From: Poecilobothrus nobilitatus | Taxonomy: Eukaryota > Arthropoda > Insecta > Diptera > Dolichopodidae | DNA length: 64,000 nt | Direction of reading: 5' to 3' | Assembly (NCBI GenBank): GCA_947095535.1 | Contig: OX352772.1 | Location: 187,048,179 to 187,112,178 of the forward strand | Part shown: in pieces, positions 1 to 9,339 of the stretch | How positions within the stretch are numbered: position 1 is the stretch's first letter | How the letters are laid out: every line of letters starts with the position of its first letter | The notes under the pieces: model-generated | The model's input: the letters and a program-made list of their open reading frames with translations, nothing else | What the model was told of the DNA's origin: nothing | Database searches by the model: none | Program-made: the position numbers and the translations under genes

Positions 1-431
1 AAATAACCTAATCTAAATACTTGTTGTTCGACACATAAATTTAGATATTCCCGAACATAGTCTTTTACATTGAACTCAGCAGAGATATAATAGGTCATCA
101 CTGCGTGAAGAAAATCGCTTAAATTGTAAAACTGCTCTGCTTCTTCTTTGTTAATACTTATACTTTGCCTGTTCGCTGATTTTAGCCGATGGTGAAAGTT
201 CTGTTTTATATCTTTTATTATCAGCTTATCGAGTTTTTTGTTAAATTCGTAATAAAATTTATTCCATTCATGATATTTTAAGACAATTGACTTTTTACCA
301 ATACGGTGAATTATACTTGAGGCTTCAAATGACTCACAGTCAAATTCAACAGCAATTTTTAATGTATGACTCTTATTGAGAAAATATGTGTAACTTAGCA
401 ATAAATTTGTGTTCTGACCTGGTGCTTCCAT
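1..431 (-). CDS. Polinton unknown-function gene, C-terminus outside window
   Basis: An open reading frame starts at the ATG at 431-429 and stays open to the window edge, so it is truncated by the window and not by mutation. Its product is clearly homologous to the 173-residue protein at 30532-31053: both share a YxYFLN start, a HRIGKK segment near residue 43 and a region ending in [KE]DYVREY / EYVRKY. It lies just downstream of the protease gene in both copies. Its N-terminus has about eight extra residues compared with copy 2. I do not recognise a domain. It is mixed-charge, without obvious signal peptide or membrane segment. Function unknown; probably a conserved Polinton accessory gene. 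Confidence 0.75.
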   Translation of the reverse strand, partial: MEAPGQNTNLLLSYTYFLNKSHTLKIAVEFDCESFEASSIIHRIGKKSIVLKYHEWNKFYYEFNKKLDKLIIKDIKQNFHHRLKSANRQSISINKEEAEQFYNLSDFLHAVMTYYISAEFNVKDYVREYLNLCVEQQVFRLGY

Positions 432-469
432 TCCTTTAATTTTACTAAAACCTGTTTATATTGTTTTTA

Positions 470-957
470 TTATTTATACGTTTTAGGAACACAAATTTGT
501 AATGAGTTATATTTTCCAAATACATTTTGAAAGGTACTTAAAATATACTTATCGTTTTCTAGTTGATTTCCTTTATTAAATTTTTTTAAAAATGCGTTCA
601 TACTATAACCGCAACATCTATACCACGTATAAACACAACAATATTGCCCACAGACATCTGAATAGTTGCTTTGTAACTGTTTCTTATTAAAAATTATACA
701 TTGGTTTTTTAAGTAACTTAAAATTTCTAATTTATCTGGTTTTCTACCAAACGAATCAAAATATTCAACACAGCCATTCTTTGGCTTAAAAATAGCTAAC
801 CAATGTGTTTCCGGATCTTTTGATTTATCAGTGTTTACAATGAAAAAGTTTGTTTTTCAATTATTCTGGGGAGTTGATCCAGAGCAAAAACTCCTTTAAA
901 AAATTTACGTGTGTGTTTGTTACATCTTAATACGTCACTTATCTCTAGGGTATTCAT
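470..957 (-). pseudogene. PRO: Adenain-like cysteine protease, frameshifted
   Basis: This is the copy 1 counterpart of the intact protease at 29978-30559. The start at 957 overlaps the stop of the preceding gene, as in copy 2. About 35 codons in, near 845-855, one nucleotide is missing relative to copy 2 and the frame runs into a stop. The rest of the enzyme is recognisable in the shifted frame, including the ETHWL histidine segment, the EYFDS acidic segment and the CGQYC cysteine region, ending at a TAA at 472-470. Family knowledge: Ulp1/adenovirus-type protease that matures virion proteins. Its C-terminus is shorter than in copy 2. A single lesion suggests fairly late inactivation. Confidence 0.8.
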
Positions 958-1286
958 CAATCAAATTGACTCAAGTCATATACTTTAGTTGTTTCTTTAA
1001 TATAATTAGATAAAAACTCTTTTTTGATTTTTTTATTTGTTATAATAACATCAAATTTTTCTAGTATTTGACAGAGCTCTTTATTTATTTTATCGTTGTA
1101 CACAGTTCCAAAAGAGTAATTATCAAAATTATTATTTATAAAATCCCTAGTTTGAAATTTATACTTGAGCTCTTTTACAAACTTTTTACAAGGTTCTTTA
1201 AAACCAACTATACAAATATCTTTCGCAAACAAGGTATTATTATCATCACTACAAAATGTTACATCCAGAAGTGCAGGCAGTGACAT
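957..1286 (-). CDS. Polinton small KELAI-like protein (109 aa)
   Basis: An intact 109-residue ORF lies between the capsid gene and the protease gene and overlaps the protease start by one base. It is homologous to the 111-residue ORF at 29646-29981 in copy 2. It opens with a beta-strand-like segment ending in a VDVTFCSDD motif, then an FAKDICIVGFKEPCKK segment. This resembles the N-terminal core of the Polinton genes at 5659-6147 and 25045-25320, where the motif reads KELAI. The C-terminus is lysine-rich. The family recurs in insect Polintons, but I know of no proven function. A TATAAATAG-type sequence precedes it in both copies (here about 1327-1335). Confidence 0.7.
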   Translation of the reverse strand: MSLPALLDVTFCSDDNNTLFAKDICIVGFKEPCKKFVKELKYKFQTRDFINNNFDNYSFGTVYNDKINKELCQILEKFDVIITNKKIKKEFLSNYIKETTKVYDLSQFD

Positions 1287-1323
1287 TTTGTCAAATATTC
1301 AAATTTACTTTTATGTATGCTAT

Positions 1324-2617
1324 TTATAGGTTTGAGTATATATTTCGGTTTTTATGAATTTGTAAACTTGCATCAAATTCTCCATAAACAATAGCAGTCA
1401 GTGTAGATGTAAGTGGTTTTGATAGCCTTGCCTCAATTCTAACTGTACCCTGATTTAGTAGACCTTGATACACTTCATTATCTGATGCATCTGGAGTTAA
1501 ATCAAAAGCTAGAATGAAAAACCCATTACTAAACATGGTTTTTGATATCTGATGACCTTTATCATTATGGTAAATTCCAGTTCCTGAAAAAAGTGTACTT
1601 TTGTACAGCAATTATTTTCATCTGAAAAATTGGTTTCAATTGCTGAATTAGGTATTTGAACACCATTTACGTTTAACACAAATTGTGAAATATCAAAATG
1701 TTTAAAATTGTATGGGTTTTTTGACCTTTTTCCAGAGTAACCTGTATTTTCTGTTATGCAAAAAATGATTGTGTTCGGCAACTGTCCAATAAAAACATTA
1801 TCAAGTGATATTGATGCACTATTCTGTGGAATGGTAAAAGTTTTTACCTCTACCCGTTTGTAATTGTATTTGGCATTAGTTTTTTCCAATACAGCATTAT
1901 GTGCTAATAGCACACTAGGATTAATTGTTACATGTCGCATAAATAAAGTAGCTTCTAAAATGTTCAGTTGAGGTTCATCAGTATCATCTGCAAAGAGGTA
2001 AAAATCTGATTTTTCTAATGTTAGGATAACTCGAACATTGACATTGTTTATGAGAAGTGTAGATTGGTTAAACATATCTAAATGTAGTTTCCCCATAAGT
2101 TCCATTACATTACTATTTTGGTATAATTTTCCACGTTCGTTTGAACTACTATTATCTGTTTTGCTATATTTGGCTTATCTAACATCCATCCACCACACTC
2201 CAAATGCGTTGTAGCGGCATCCGTACCATAATTTAACAATGATTCAATATAAGCTCTGTAATGATAATTGCCATCTGATGGAGATATATTCTCTCCATTT
2301 AGTTGAACATTGCATTGTTTTATTAATGAATGTAACATATTATTAACCACACTTGGTTGTTGTATAGGTGTTCCATCAGTTTTTTTATCTTTATTCCATT
2401 GAGTTCCATCTTTTTTTAAAATTTGTACTTTTAATTTTAGATATGTCGAAGACAAGTCTCTATATGTATCACCGTGCCCTAGTGAAACAAATTCTATAAC
2501 AGATGGATTATCTAAAGAAGCAATAGGGTTATAGGAAACTTCTTCAGATCGTAAAATACTTGACTGAATAGGCTGTGTTTTAAAAATATCAAGCTCTGAT
2601 TTCATACATTCAATCAT
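1324..2617 (-). pseudogene. Major capsid protein (double jelly-roll), two frameshifts
   Basis: Three overlapping minus-strand reading frames together cover the Polinton major capsid protein: 2617-2105 (N-terminal), 2105-1509 (middle) and 1611-1324 (C-terminal). Recognisable landmarks are SELDIFKTQPIQ at the start, VNNMLHSLIKQ, YHYRAYIESLLNYG, the MGKLHLDMFNQ strand, KNPYNFKHFDIS and the closing AFDLTPD and EFDASLQIHKNRN segments. These belong to the family labelled 'F54H12.2-like' in animal genomes, which is the double jelly-roll capsid protein of Polintons. Frames change near 2105 and near 1600-1615. The segment is shorter than the usual 500-600 residues, so part of the first domain is also missing. 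No functional product is expected. Confidence 0.88.
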
Positions 2618-3060
2618 AATTCTTCAAAACTATCTTTTTGTTTGTTTTTGTTGTTAACTTTGCGTCGCTTCGACGTAAAATAATTTAAATTATTAATGAG
2701 AGGTCTTTTTATAGGTTTTCTTCCTTTTCTTTTGCCTTGTCCATACATTTCATTGAGTTTCCGAACTGCACCTTGTCTTACATTTTTCATTATCTCTTTA
2801 CTTCGATCTTGAACCACTTCTTTTACTTTTGCACCTGTGGCAATATCAGATAATGCATTAATACCAGAGTTAATAACCTCTTTTTTTAATATATTAGCTC
2901 CAGACGTAAATATTGGTTTTAAATATCTAAAAAGACCACCGAAAAAGCTCCCTAACCCTCGTCCATTTTGGTAAGGTACAATTGAGTGTAACAAAGGACC
3001 AATATCCTCAAGACCTTTTCCTGATTGAACTAAATAATATTTGTAGTGCGCTCTCTCCAT
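2614..3060 (-). CDS. Polinton minor virion protein, amphipathic/basic (148 aa)
   Basis: An intact 148-residue ORF overlaps the capsid start by four bases. It begins with aromatic residues (YKYYLVQSGKG), has a GRGLGSFFGGLFRYLKPIF glycine/aromatic segment near residues 34-52 that could form an amphipathic helix, and ends with a strongly basic tail (KRKGRKPIKRP, KRRKVNNKNK). The same architecture occurs in copy 2 at 28008-28445. In Polintons and adenovirus-like elements a protein of this kind next to the capsid gene is usually compared to adenovirus core or membrane-lytic proteins (pVI/pX type). That comparison is by position and composition, not by a proven match. Confidence 0.7.
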   Translation of the reverse strand: MERAHYKYYLVQSGKGLEDIGPLLHSIVPYQNGRGLGSFFGGLFRYLKPIFTSGANILKKEVINSGINALSDIATGAKVKEVVQDRSKEIMKNVRQGAVRKLNEMYGQGKRKGRKPIKRPLINNLNYFTSKRRKVNNKNKQKDSFEEL

Positions 3061-3106
3061 AATGAATAAAATAAAATAATATATAGTTTTGTAAAATCGC
3101 TTTTAT

Positions 3107-3927
3107 TTATACTTTTTTAAAATGTAATACAATTTTTGTTGGAATTGAACTATTGGAAAAGTTTATTTTGTATCCATATTTATCACATAAAAGCAATGAA
3201 ATGTTATTAAATGGTTTCTCCACAATTGCGGTTCAATTATGTCTGTGTATATAAAAAACATATCTGGTTTACTAATAGGAATCAATTGTACACTATCTAT
3301 AAAAGTTTTGAAAGCTTCTATTACACGTGATTTATATTTTTTAAAATCTGTAACTTTAAAAGATACTTGATTGAAACATGTTGTCAAAAGTCCTTCGAGG
3401 GTATAAGCGTAATTTGCTCTTATTTTTATATCTATTTTAGGCTTAGTAACACATATTGTGGTGTAACTTAAATTTTTAGGCATCTCCTCAGCTTTTGTTG
3501 GTTGTGTATAATGAACTTCATCGTTTATAAAATTAAAAATTCCCCAAATCAACTGTCGTTCAACTTCTTTTCTTGTAAACCTATTAAGTGGGCGTATATT
3601 TTGAATTAGTGTTGGTAGTAGAAAAACTTTCCAGTCGCATATCATTTGTTTTTCTATGTATGGAATATATGATGTTCCATCTCCTATCATATCTTTCTGC
3701 ATACCTTTAATAAATATTTGAGTACTTTTTTCCCATTCTTCACCATACACATTTGGAAAGAAATCATTAACATACATTTCTGAAATACCGACTTTCCACC
3801 TTGAATCACACATGTATTTATTCATTTTATTTGTAAAACATGATAATGAATTTTCTCGATAATAGTTCATAGATGAATCACTGAGTAAAGTTACATAAAA
3901 TTCATCATATACTTGTCTGTTGTGCAT
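3107..3927 (-). pseudogene. Penton-like minor capsid protein, C-terminally deleted
   Basis: Homologous to the intact 305-residue ORF at 27043-27960. It opens with YVTLLSDSSMNYY and WKVGISEMYVNDF, the conserved start of this Polinton family. The open frame ends at 3163 after 254 codons because about 90 bases are missing after the FFIYTDIIEPQ segment and the frame shifts. The original C-terminus (a KINFSNSS-type segment followed by a basic end) remains in another frame down to the TAA at 3109-3107. Strand-rich composition and position suggest the single-jelly-roll vertex (penton) protein, but this is inference. It overlaps the next upstream gene by 37 bases. Confidence 0.65.
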
Positions 3928-4598
3928 GAGCTTGCGGATTTATTCTTACGAATTGGAAAATTAAGTTCTGTTTGAATATTACCTACTGCTGACCTTAAAA
4001 CATGTCTTGATGAATTATTCAACTCTTTGCTATTTATAGTTTTTTCTTTTTTCGTTGGTGGGCTTGGGCTATCTAAAGGAACAGTTATAATGTCTCCTGT
4101 ACCAGTTTCAAAAATTTGTACATTTTGATTTCTAATTGATTTTCTTTTTCTAAGACGTTCTCCAACTGCAGCAGCTGACAATGCTTTTGTTAAAACATTT
4201 TCCTGAATTTCATCATCAAATACTTCGTCATCAGCTTCTTTTTCATATACTTCTTCTTCTTCAGGAACAACTTGTATTCCAACATTCTTATATTCAGGAA
4301 AATGTGATTGAGTTTCCGCATCTATATACATTGGTTTTGCACGAGTTTGAGTACCTTTTGTTTCCGTAATTTTTATTTTCTCCTCTTTATTTCTAGGAAG
4401 TTGTCGTTTTTTGTTTCTTATTTTAAATAAATTTTGTCTGTATAAATACCATTTTTGAGTATCCGTGAGATGTTTATTTAACAATATTTTTTTCATATTG
4501 TTATCCAATTCATTGAGTTCAATGTCTGCATTTTGCTTCATTCTTTCATAAATCTCAGACTTTAAAATTATAATTTTATTAAATGTTGCATTATTCAT
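3891..4598 (-). CDS. Polinton unknown protein with disordered, charged middle (235 aa)
   Basis: An intact ORF of 235 residues is homologous to 26387-27061 in copy 2. The N-terminal 70 residues are helical and basic, with a conserved LNKHLTDTQKWYLYRQNLF segment. The middle is acidic and disordered (EEEEVYEKEADDEVFDDEIQE). A conserved C-terminal part includes ALSAAAVGERLRKRKS, DIITVPLDSPSPPTKKEK and a serine-rich end. The start overlaps the neighbouring gene by four bases (ATGA type). This family sits between the small basic gene and the penton-like gene in both copies. I do not know its function; a virion assembly or core role would fit its place. Confidence 0.65.
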   Translation of the reverse strand: MNNATFNKIIILKSEIYERMKQNADIELNELDNNMKKILLNKHLTDTQKWYLYRQNLFKIRNKKRQLPRNKEEKIKITETKGTQTRAKPMYIDAETQSHFPEYKNVGIQVVPEEEEVYEKEADDEVFDDEIQENVLTKALSAAAVGERLRKRKSIRNQNVQIFETGTGDIITVPLDSPSPPTKKEKTINSKELNNSSRHVLRSAVGNIQTELNFPIRKNKSASSCTTDKYMMNFM

Positions 4599-4930
4599 TT
4601 TATAAAATTTCCGATTATCCCTGATAGTATTGCACCAAGAAGTGTATGTAAAAATCCACCACGTTGAATAATAATTTTTCCTTTGCTATTTATAGATTTT
4701 TTCCGGCAAATAAGTGATCTTAATTCTTTTTTATACTTTCGTAATTGGGTTGTTGCTTTTTTACTCAGATTACAATTACCTTTTAAAATATTTAAAGAGA
4801 TTTCGCAAAATGTTTTTATTACTTCAGGGTCACAGTGTTTTATAATTACTTTCTGGAATTTTGGTTTAGAGGTTTTTAATAGGTGCAATATATGTCGATT
4901 GGTCTTCAAACGTTTCATATTCCTCCCCAA
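4595..4930 (-). CDS. Polinton small basic protein with hydrophobic tail (111 aa)
   Basis: A 111-residue ORF, homologous to 26067-26390 in copy 2. It has a basic helical body (HLLKTSKPKFQKVIIKH, LRKYKKELRSLICRKKS) and ends in a glycine-containing hydrophobic stretch (GGFLHTLLGAILSGIIG, roughly residues 91-107). This layout, basic body plus short hydrophobic C-terminus, recurs in Polintons and adintoviruses and has been likened to adenovirus pX-type core proteins. The start overlaps the ATPase 3' end by about 65 bases in a different frame, as in copy 2, and the stop overlaps the following gene by four bases. Confidence 0.7.
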   Translation of the reverse strand: MGRNMKRLKTNRHILHLLKTSKPKFQKVIIKHCDPEVIKTFCEISLNILKGNCNLSKKATTQLRKYKKELRSLICRKKSINSKGKIIIQRGGFLHTLLGAILSGIIGNFIK

Positions 4931-5540
4931 ATTGTTCTAATTGATCTCTCGTACAATAACACAAACCTTTCTCAAATATATCACTTCTTAATCGAAATAT
5001 ATCATTAACGCCTTGAGTAAGATCTATTAATATATAGCCATATGGAACTGACGTCACATCATTATATACTTTTTCAAATGCTTTAATTTGATTGGGATAT
5101 ATTTGGCGAGCTAGAGGTAATATCTGCGATTTATCTCTTGGATTTTTGAAAAGTGCTAAATATTTACAGTTGAGTGAAATATCTCTTGAAAATTTACCCT
5201 GGTGAAAAACATTTTGTGTTACAAATATTACAGATAAATTTCTATGATGTGATCCTTTAGTAAATAAATCACATACAAACTTATCATGAGAACTTAACAT
5301 CATATCATCGATAATAACTAACAAAGGTTCTTGATTATCAATAAAATCTGGAATAGTGTTACTATATTCAACATCTTTCATATATAGTGGAACAGCATTT
5401 TTGTCTGGATTACACCAAATAATTCTATTAATATGTGGTAGTATATTTTCTTCTTTATATTTTATTAAATTACGAATAAATGTGGTTTTACCACAGCAGG
5501 ATGGCCCCGCCACCATCATTGTAAATGGGTGAAACAACAT
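4866..5540 (-). CDS. ATP: Polinton packaging ATPase (A32/FtsK-like)
   Basis: The protein shows a Walker A motif (GPSCCGKTTF), a hydrophobic Walker B strand ending in acidic residues (LLVIIDDMM), and a downstream VIFVTQNVFHQGKFSRDISLN segment with the sensor-like TQN. This is the DNA-packaging ATPase family of Polintons, virophages and large DNA viruses, which pumps the genome into capsids. The frame is open upstream to 5660, but I choose the ATG at 5540. There the product starts MLFHPFTMM, matching the copy 2 start, and a conserved TATAAATATAGG lies about 31 bases upstream in both copies. It is roughly three quarters identical to copy 2 by eye. It appears intact. Confidence 0.9.
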   Translation of the reverse strand: MLFHPFTMMVAGPSCCGKTTFIRNLIKYKEENILPHINRIIWCNPDKNAVPLYMKDVEYSNTIPDFIDNQEPLLVIIDDMMLSSHDKFVCDLFTKGSHHRNLSVIFVTQNVFHQGKFSRDISLNCKYLALFKNPRDKSQILPLARQIYPNQIKAFEKVYNDVTSVPYGYILIDLTQGVNDIFRLRSDIFEKGLCYCTRDQLEQFGEEYETFEDQSTYIAPIKNL

Positions 5541-5570
5541 AGTTGTATTAGTTAAAACAATCATTGCTAA

Positions 5571-5582
5571 CCTATATTTATA
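5571..5582 (-). promoter_or_regulatory. Putative TATA box of the copy 1 ATPase gene
   Basis: On the minus strand this reads TATAAATATAGG, followed by TTAGC. Copy 2 has the same twelve bases followed by TTTGC at 25402-25413. In both copies the motif ends about 31 bases before the chosen ATPase start, while the neighbouring noncoding bases have diverged. The AT-rich background makes single TATAAATA matches common; the conserved position in two diverged copies is what supports a promoter. Confidence 0.45.
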
Positions 5583-5658
5583 TGAACAGCTCTTTTTCGA
5601 AATGAATAGAAATGTAAATTTAGTTATTTCATTGAACATTCTTTTACAAACCTTCGAC

Positions 5659-6147
5659 ATGGTTAAACAAATTTTTATAGTACGTCAACAATTTTTGCAA
5701 GGAAATGAAAAACAATATTTTCTAAAAGAGTTAGCCATACTTGAAAAAGGAAGTTTAATTCCAACTGTGTATCATTTCAAAGCACTGTACCCCGCAGAAG
5801 AGCTTAGTCAAGATGTGAAATATAATAACCAGTACTGCGAAAATAAAATAAATGGACTTAAAAGGAATAACGGTTTAGTTGAATATTTAGATGTAAAATG
5901 TATATAAAAACACTATTTAGAGTCAGCGGAAAAAATTCATGTTAAAGGAGAACAAAAAAAACTTTTCCTTTAAAACTATATTGACAGTGTTAAAATAGAA
6001 GATCTAAGCAGAGACTTGCCATCATTACAAAAGATTGAAAACTTTAATTCAAATTGTCCTATACACTTATCAAACAAGATTTTCAGGTGTGCTGTTAAAA
6101 ATTGTTTTAATGTATATATGCATCTTTTAAAAGAAAAAATGTTAGAT
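5659..6147 (+). pseudogene. Polinton KELAI-type gene, disrupted
   Basis: A divergent gene upstream of the ATPase. The open part (5659-5907) encodes a KELAI-core protein: a strand, an FLKELAILEKGS motif, a YHFKALYPAEEL segment and ENKINGLKRNNG. Downstream homology continues in broken frames to about 6147, with CPIHLSNKIFRC and CFNVY segments that look like the family's Cys-rich C-terminus. The homologue in copy 2 is at 25045-25320, also divergent from the ATPase. Proteins of this type are common in insect Polintons. The D/E pattern of the first strands is reminiscent of DEDD-type nucleases, but that is speculation. Stops at about 5906 and 5972 show it is dead. Confidence 0.6.
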
Positions 6148-6233
6148 TAAGACCTTCAATTTTCATACTTGCACAATATGAATTTAAATAACAAAAAAAA
6201 GTTTGCTTCATCATAAAACAAGAAATTCACGTT

Positions 6234-6401
6234 ATGCATGTATGGGTCTATGCTTACAGATCAGCAAGGAAAGGTCATTGGGAAGAATACGCACGTGATA
6301 GAAGTAGATTTCAAAGACGTATAGAAAAAGTTGGTCTCGCTATTTTTAAAATCTTAACATCTGATCATCGTAAAAAAATTTTCCAACACAGATTTCTGTA
6401 A
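6234..6401 (+). CDS. Small unknown ORF (55 aa) beyond Polinton copy 1
   Basis: A 55-codon plus-strand frame from ATG 6234 to TAA 6401. The product is strongly basic and aromatic (YRSARKGHWEEYARDRSRF, KILTSDHRKKIFQHRF). Codon usage looks protein-like compared with the surrounding AT-rich DNA. It lies about 90 bases past the last recognisable KELAI-gene homology, on the same strand, and could be the final small gene of the Polinton or a fragment of a longer one. I recognise no family, and copy 2 shows no equivalent in the expected place. It may be a chance frame. Confidence 0.3.
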   Translation: MHVWVYAYRSARKGHWEEYARDRSRFQRRIEKVGLAIFKILTSDHRKKIFQHRFL

Positions 6402-8219
6402 AATTGTAAAATATTTTCAAATACAAAATTATTTCAAACATATAAATAAATTTGTTTTATTTTTGTTTTCAAATAGGTACCAAAAGCAATTAACTTGCCT
6501 TTTTGATTCCTTACAGTATAGAATGTAACGCAATAATAACAAAACAAAGTAAATCAAAGATTTCCGGTTATTTTCTCAATGTTATTATAGAACAGAAAAA
6601 ATCTTACATAACAGATGCACCTATAATTCCATAATTTTTATTTTTTTTTATTTTGCAGCTTTAAAACTATAATAACAACTTACAACAATTATTGATCTTC
6701 TTTAATAAACAAAAATACACTTTGTACCTACTTCTAGTTTACGTTTTGTTTTTATTAACAGCTTTTTATTAACTTGCTTGGGTAAAGGATGGAATCTTAG
6801 AAGCCATTTTAAACACACTTCTCGTTGAGCTAGAGACTTGAAATTTTCTTTAAAATAATAATATCGAAAAACATTAGAGAAAATAGCTTAATTTCAAAAT
6901 TAAATTTTCATACAAAGATATAACAGAATTTTTAACAGAATTATTACAGAACCAAAATAAAACATTTTATCTAAATTTACTAAACTCACCAATAGCAATA
7001 CCAATACGTATACGTAATGCATAAATGTTTTTTTTTTTCTATAAAAGATTATTGTTTTTTATGTGGACCATTGCATTGTATGCATACATATACATAGGTA
7101 CATACTTCAAGTTACGTAATGTGCTTCGAAAATATTTTTGGTTTGAAAGCGATGAATTTGAAAGATATGAATGTGTAAACAAATTAATGTGCCGCACTTG
7201 ACAACACAGTGTAAAATTTAATATGCATTTACTTAAAATTTAGTAAGCAAGTGTTAAATTTAAGTTTTTTTTCATCAAATCAATTGATTTTTAGTATACA
7301 TTTTTATTTATAAAAGCAATGTGTTTATTTATAATATTTATATAGATATGTGTTTTTCCTTTCTTAATTATAATTAAAATAGGGCTTTTCTTTCGAAACT
7401 CTTAACATATTAAAATCGCATATTATGGCCCTAACATTGATCTCTAAATTGGGAGCTGCCTTTAAATTAAGATCTATTAGGGAATGATGATCTGCACCAC
7501 TAATACCTTTTTCTGAAGTATAAAAACTAAGAATATATTTCCAATTATGTAAAAACATTAAACAACAAAAAGAATATATTAAAAATAAGAAATCCAGTCT
7601 TTTTTAAAAATAGTAAATAACAAATATATTTTTCTTTTCAATAACAATAATTATGAATTAATCATAAAATATATGTTATGTACATACATACATATATATC
7701 TACATCGTCTAGAAAAAGCAAAATAATTTGTTTGCATATTTTTATGTGTGCTGTACTATTAAAAATCTGCTAACACAGTCACACCAAATTCCCAAATTCC
7801 CAACTATTATTATTTAGTTAATTTATCGATTTATTATTTTCTAATATGTAGGCAACAGTTATATTTATATGAATGGACGGTAAACATAAACGAACAAAAA
7901 AAAATTTTATGTATGCATATGAATGGACGGTAAATATAAACGAACAAAAAAAAATTCAGAATGTTCTATAGGTTATAATTTATATTTTTTAAATAGAATG
8001 CATGTATAAATTAAACATTAAAAAAAAAAAAAAGAAATACTTAGCGTACCTAAATAACAGAAAACAAAAAAAAAGGAAAATGTAATACTGGAAGAAAAAT
8101 AAAAACGAATAGAAAAAAAAGAGAACAAAAAATGTTACTTTAATTGTTTTTAAATATTTTTAAAGTCTATTTCTTATGTATATATTGTGCACATCTGATA
8201 TTTACCCACATAACAGATG
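6402..8219. other. AT-rich noncoding stretch
   Basis: No convincing gene. A 64-codon minus frame at 7558-7364 has no recognisable motif. At 7871-7960 a roughly 40-base unit beginning GAATGGACGGTAAA is repeated directly with a 50-base period. Long A and T runs dominate from 7990 on. Confidence 0.5.
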
Positions 8220-8690
8220 GAAATAAAATAAATAAAAAAATTTTTTAAAAAAACAGCTTTTTTGAACTAACAAGTAGAAAACTATATTGTTGCAATCAAT
8301 TCTAGTCTATATTGTTGCAATCGAGATTTCTTTGAAAAAGTTTATTTCAATATGTCAAATATATATATAAATATAAGTATATATAAGTTTTAAAGTCTGT
8401 GAAATATAAAATATAAATATTAATATAAAAGCTGGAGGCAAAATTTAAAAATATAAGTTTATAGTTATGCGTTTGTTGCCTGCAGCTTTTATTTTAATTT
8501 CACAGACTTTAAAACTTATATATACTTATATTTATATATATATAAAAATATATATATAAAACTTTTTCAAGGAAATCTCGATTGTAACAATATAGTTTAG
8601 AAAATTACAGAAAAATTTGCTATTAAAAATTTATTTTCTACTTTTTAGTTCAAAAAAGCTGTTCTTTAAAATTTTTTTTTATTTATTTTA
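8220..8690. repeat. Large foldback (inverted repeat) element, about 470 bp
   Basis: Two long arms are inverted copies: the left arm runs from about 8220 to 8439 and the right arm from about 8478 to 8690, with a spacer of about 38 bases. Matching landmarks are GAACTAACAAGTAGAAAA at the left and its complement CTACTTTTTAGTTC at the right, TTAAAGTCTGTGAAAT and its complement, and GCTGGAGGC against GCCTGCAGC at the loop. The left arm contains an extra direct duplication of CTATATTGTTGCAATC. This is a foldback MITE or similar element; no coding capacity is seen. Confidence 0.8.
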
Positions 8691-8937
8691 TTTTTATTAT
8701 TTACATCTTGGTATTCAAAAGTAACTATGAATATTTTTCGTATTAAATAATAAAAACAAGTTTTTTTCGTTTCTTTTATATCTCCTTTTACGTATGTAGG
8801 TATATTTTGTTAAGCGTGCGATTTTGCGCAATTTAAAAAAATAAACTTGATTTGACCTGAAAAAAATCATCTTTCTATTTGTATGATATCCTATTACAAA
8901 GTATCAATGAATTTATTGAAAAACCTAAATATCCCAA

Positions 8938-9276
8938 ACTTGTTCAGTTCGTTAACCTTGCCTAACAACTTCTACACTACCAACAACCTTCATTTCCTAC
9001 TATACAACCACTTGCAACTTGTAAGTTAACAACCCATGCTTATAACCTAAACTTGTCCAGTTCATTAACCTTGCCTAACAACTTCTACAGTACCAACAAC
9101 CTTCATTTCCTACTATACAACCACTTGCAACTTATAAGTTAACAACCCATGCTTATAACCTAAACTTGTCCGGTTCATTAACCTTGCCTAACAACTTCTA
9201 CAGTACCAACAACCTTCATTTCCTACTATACAACCACTTGCAACTTATAAGTTAACAACCCATGCTTATAACCTAA
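8938..9276 (+). repeat. Minisatellite, three 113-bp units
   Basis: Three direct units start at 8938, 9051 and 9164, each beginning ACTTGTYCRGTTC and continuing through CCTTGCCTAACAACTTCTAC and CCTACTATACAACCACTTGC. The period is exactly 113 bases and only a few bases differ between units, pointing to recent tandem amplification. The strand is C/A-rich and lacks G, unlike its surroundings. Confidence 0.92.
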
Positions 9277-9339
9277 ACCAAAACAAACAAAACAAGTTTT
9301 TGACCTACTAACCAAGAATAACCTACATTAAACCCATCA

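Larger units (their letters stand above)
1..6150 (-). mobile_element. Polinton/Maverick copy 1, virion module (partial)
   Basis: A block of minus-strand genes in the same order as the better-preserved element at 25.0-36.1 kb: ATPase, small basic protein, unknown protein, penton-like, minor virion protein, major capsid protein, KELAI-like small protein, protease, unknown protein. A plus-strand gene lies divergently beyond the ATPase. The integrase and DNA polymerase expected next would lie left of base 1, outside the window. Several genes carry frameshifts or deletions, so the copy is dead as a unit. Terminal inverted repeats were not recognised. Confidence 0.88.

Noticed and set aside
1068..1283. 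Plus-strand frames opposite the Polinton genes, such as 1068-1283, 4181-4369 and 4683-4940
   Set aside because: Shadows of conserved minus-strand genes supported by homology between the two Polintons.
7364..7558. 64-residue minus-strand frame
   Set aside because: No motif, no homologue in the window, and a length expected by chance here.
8938..9276. CRISPR array
   Set aside because: The repeats are contiguous 113-bp units without spacers in a eukaryotic context.
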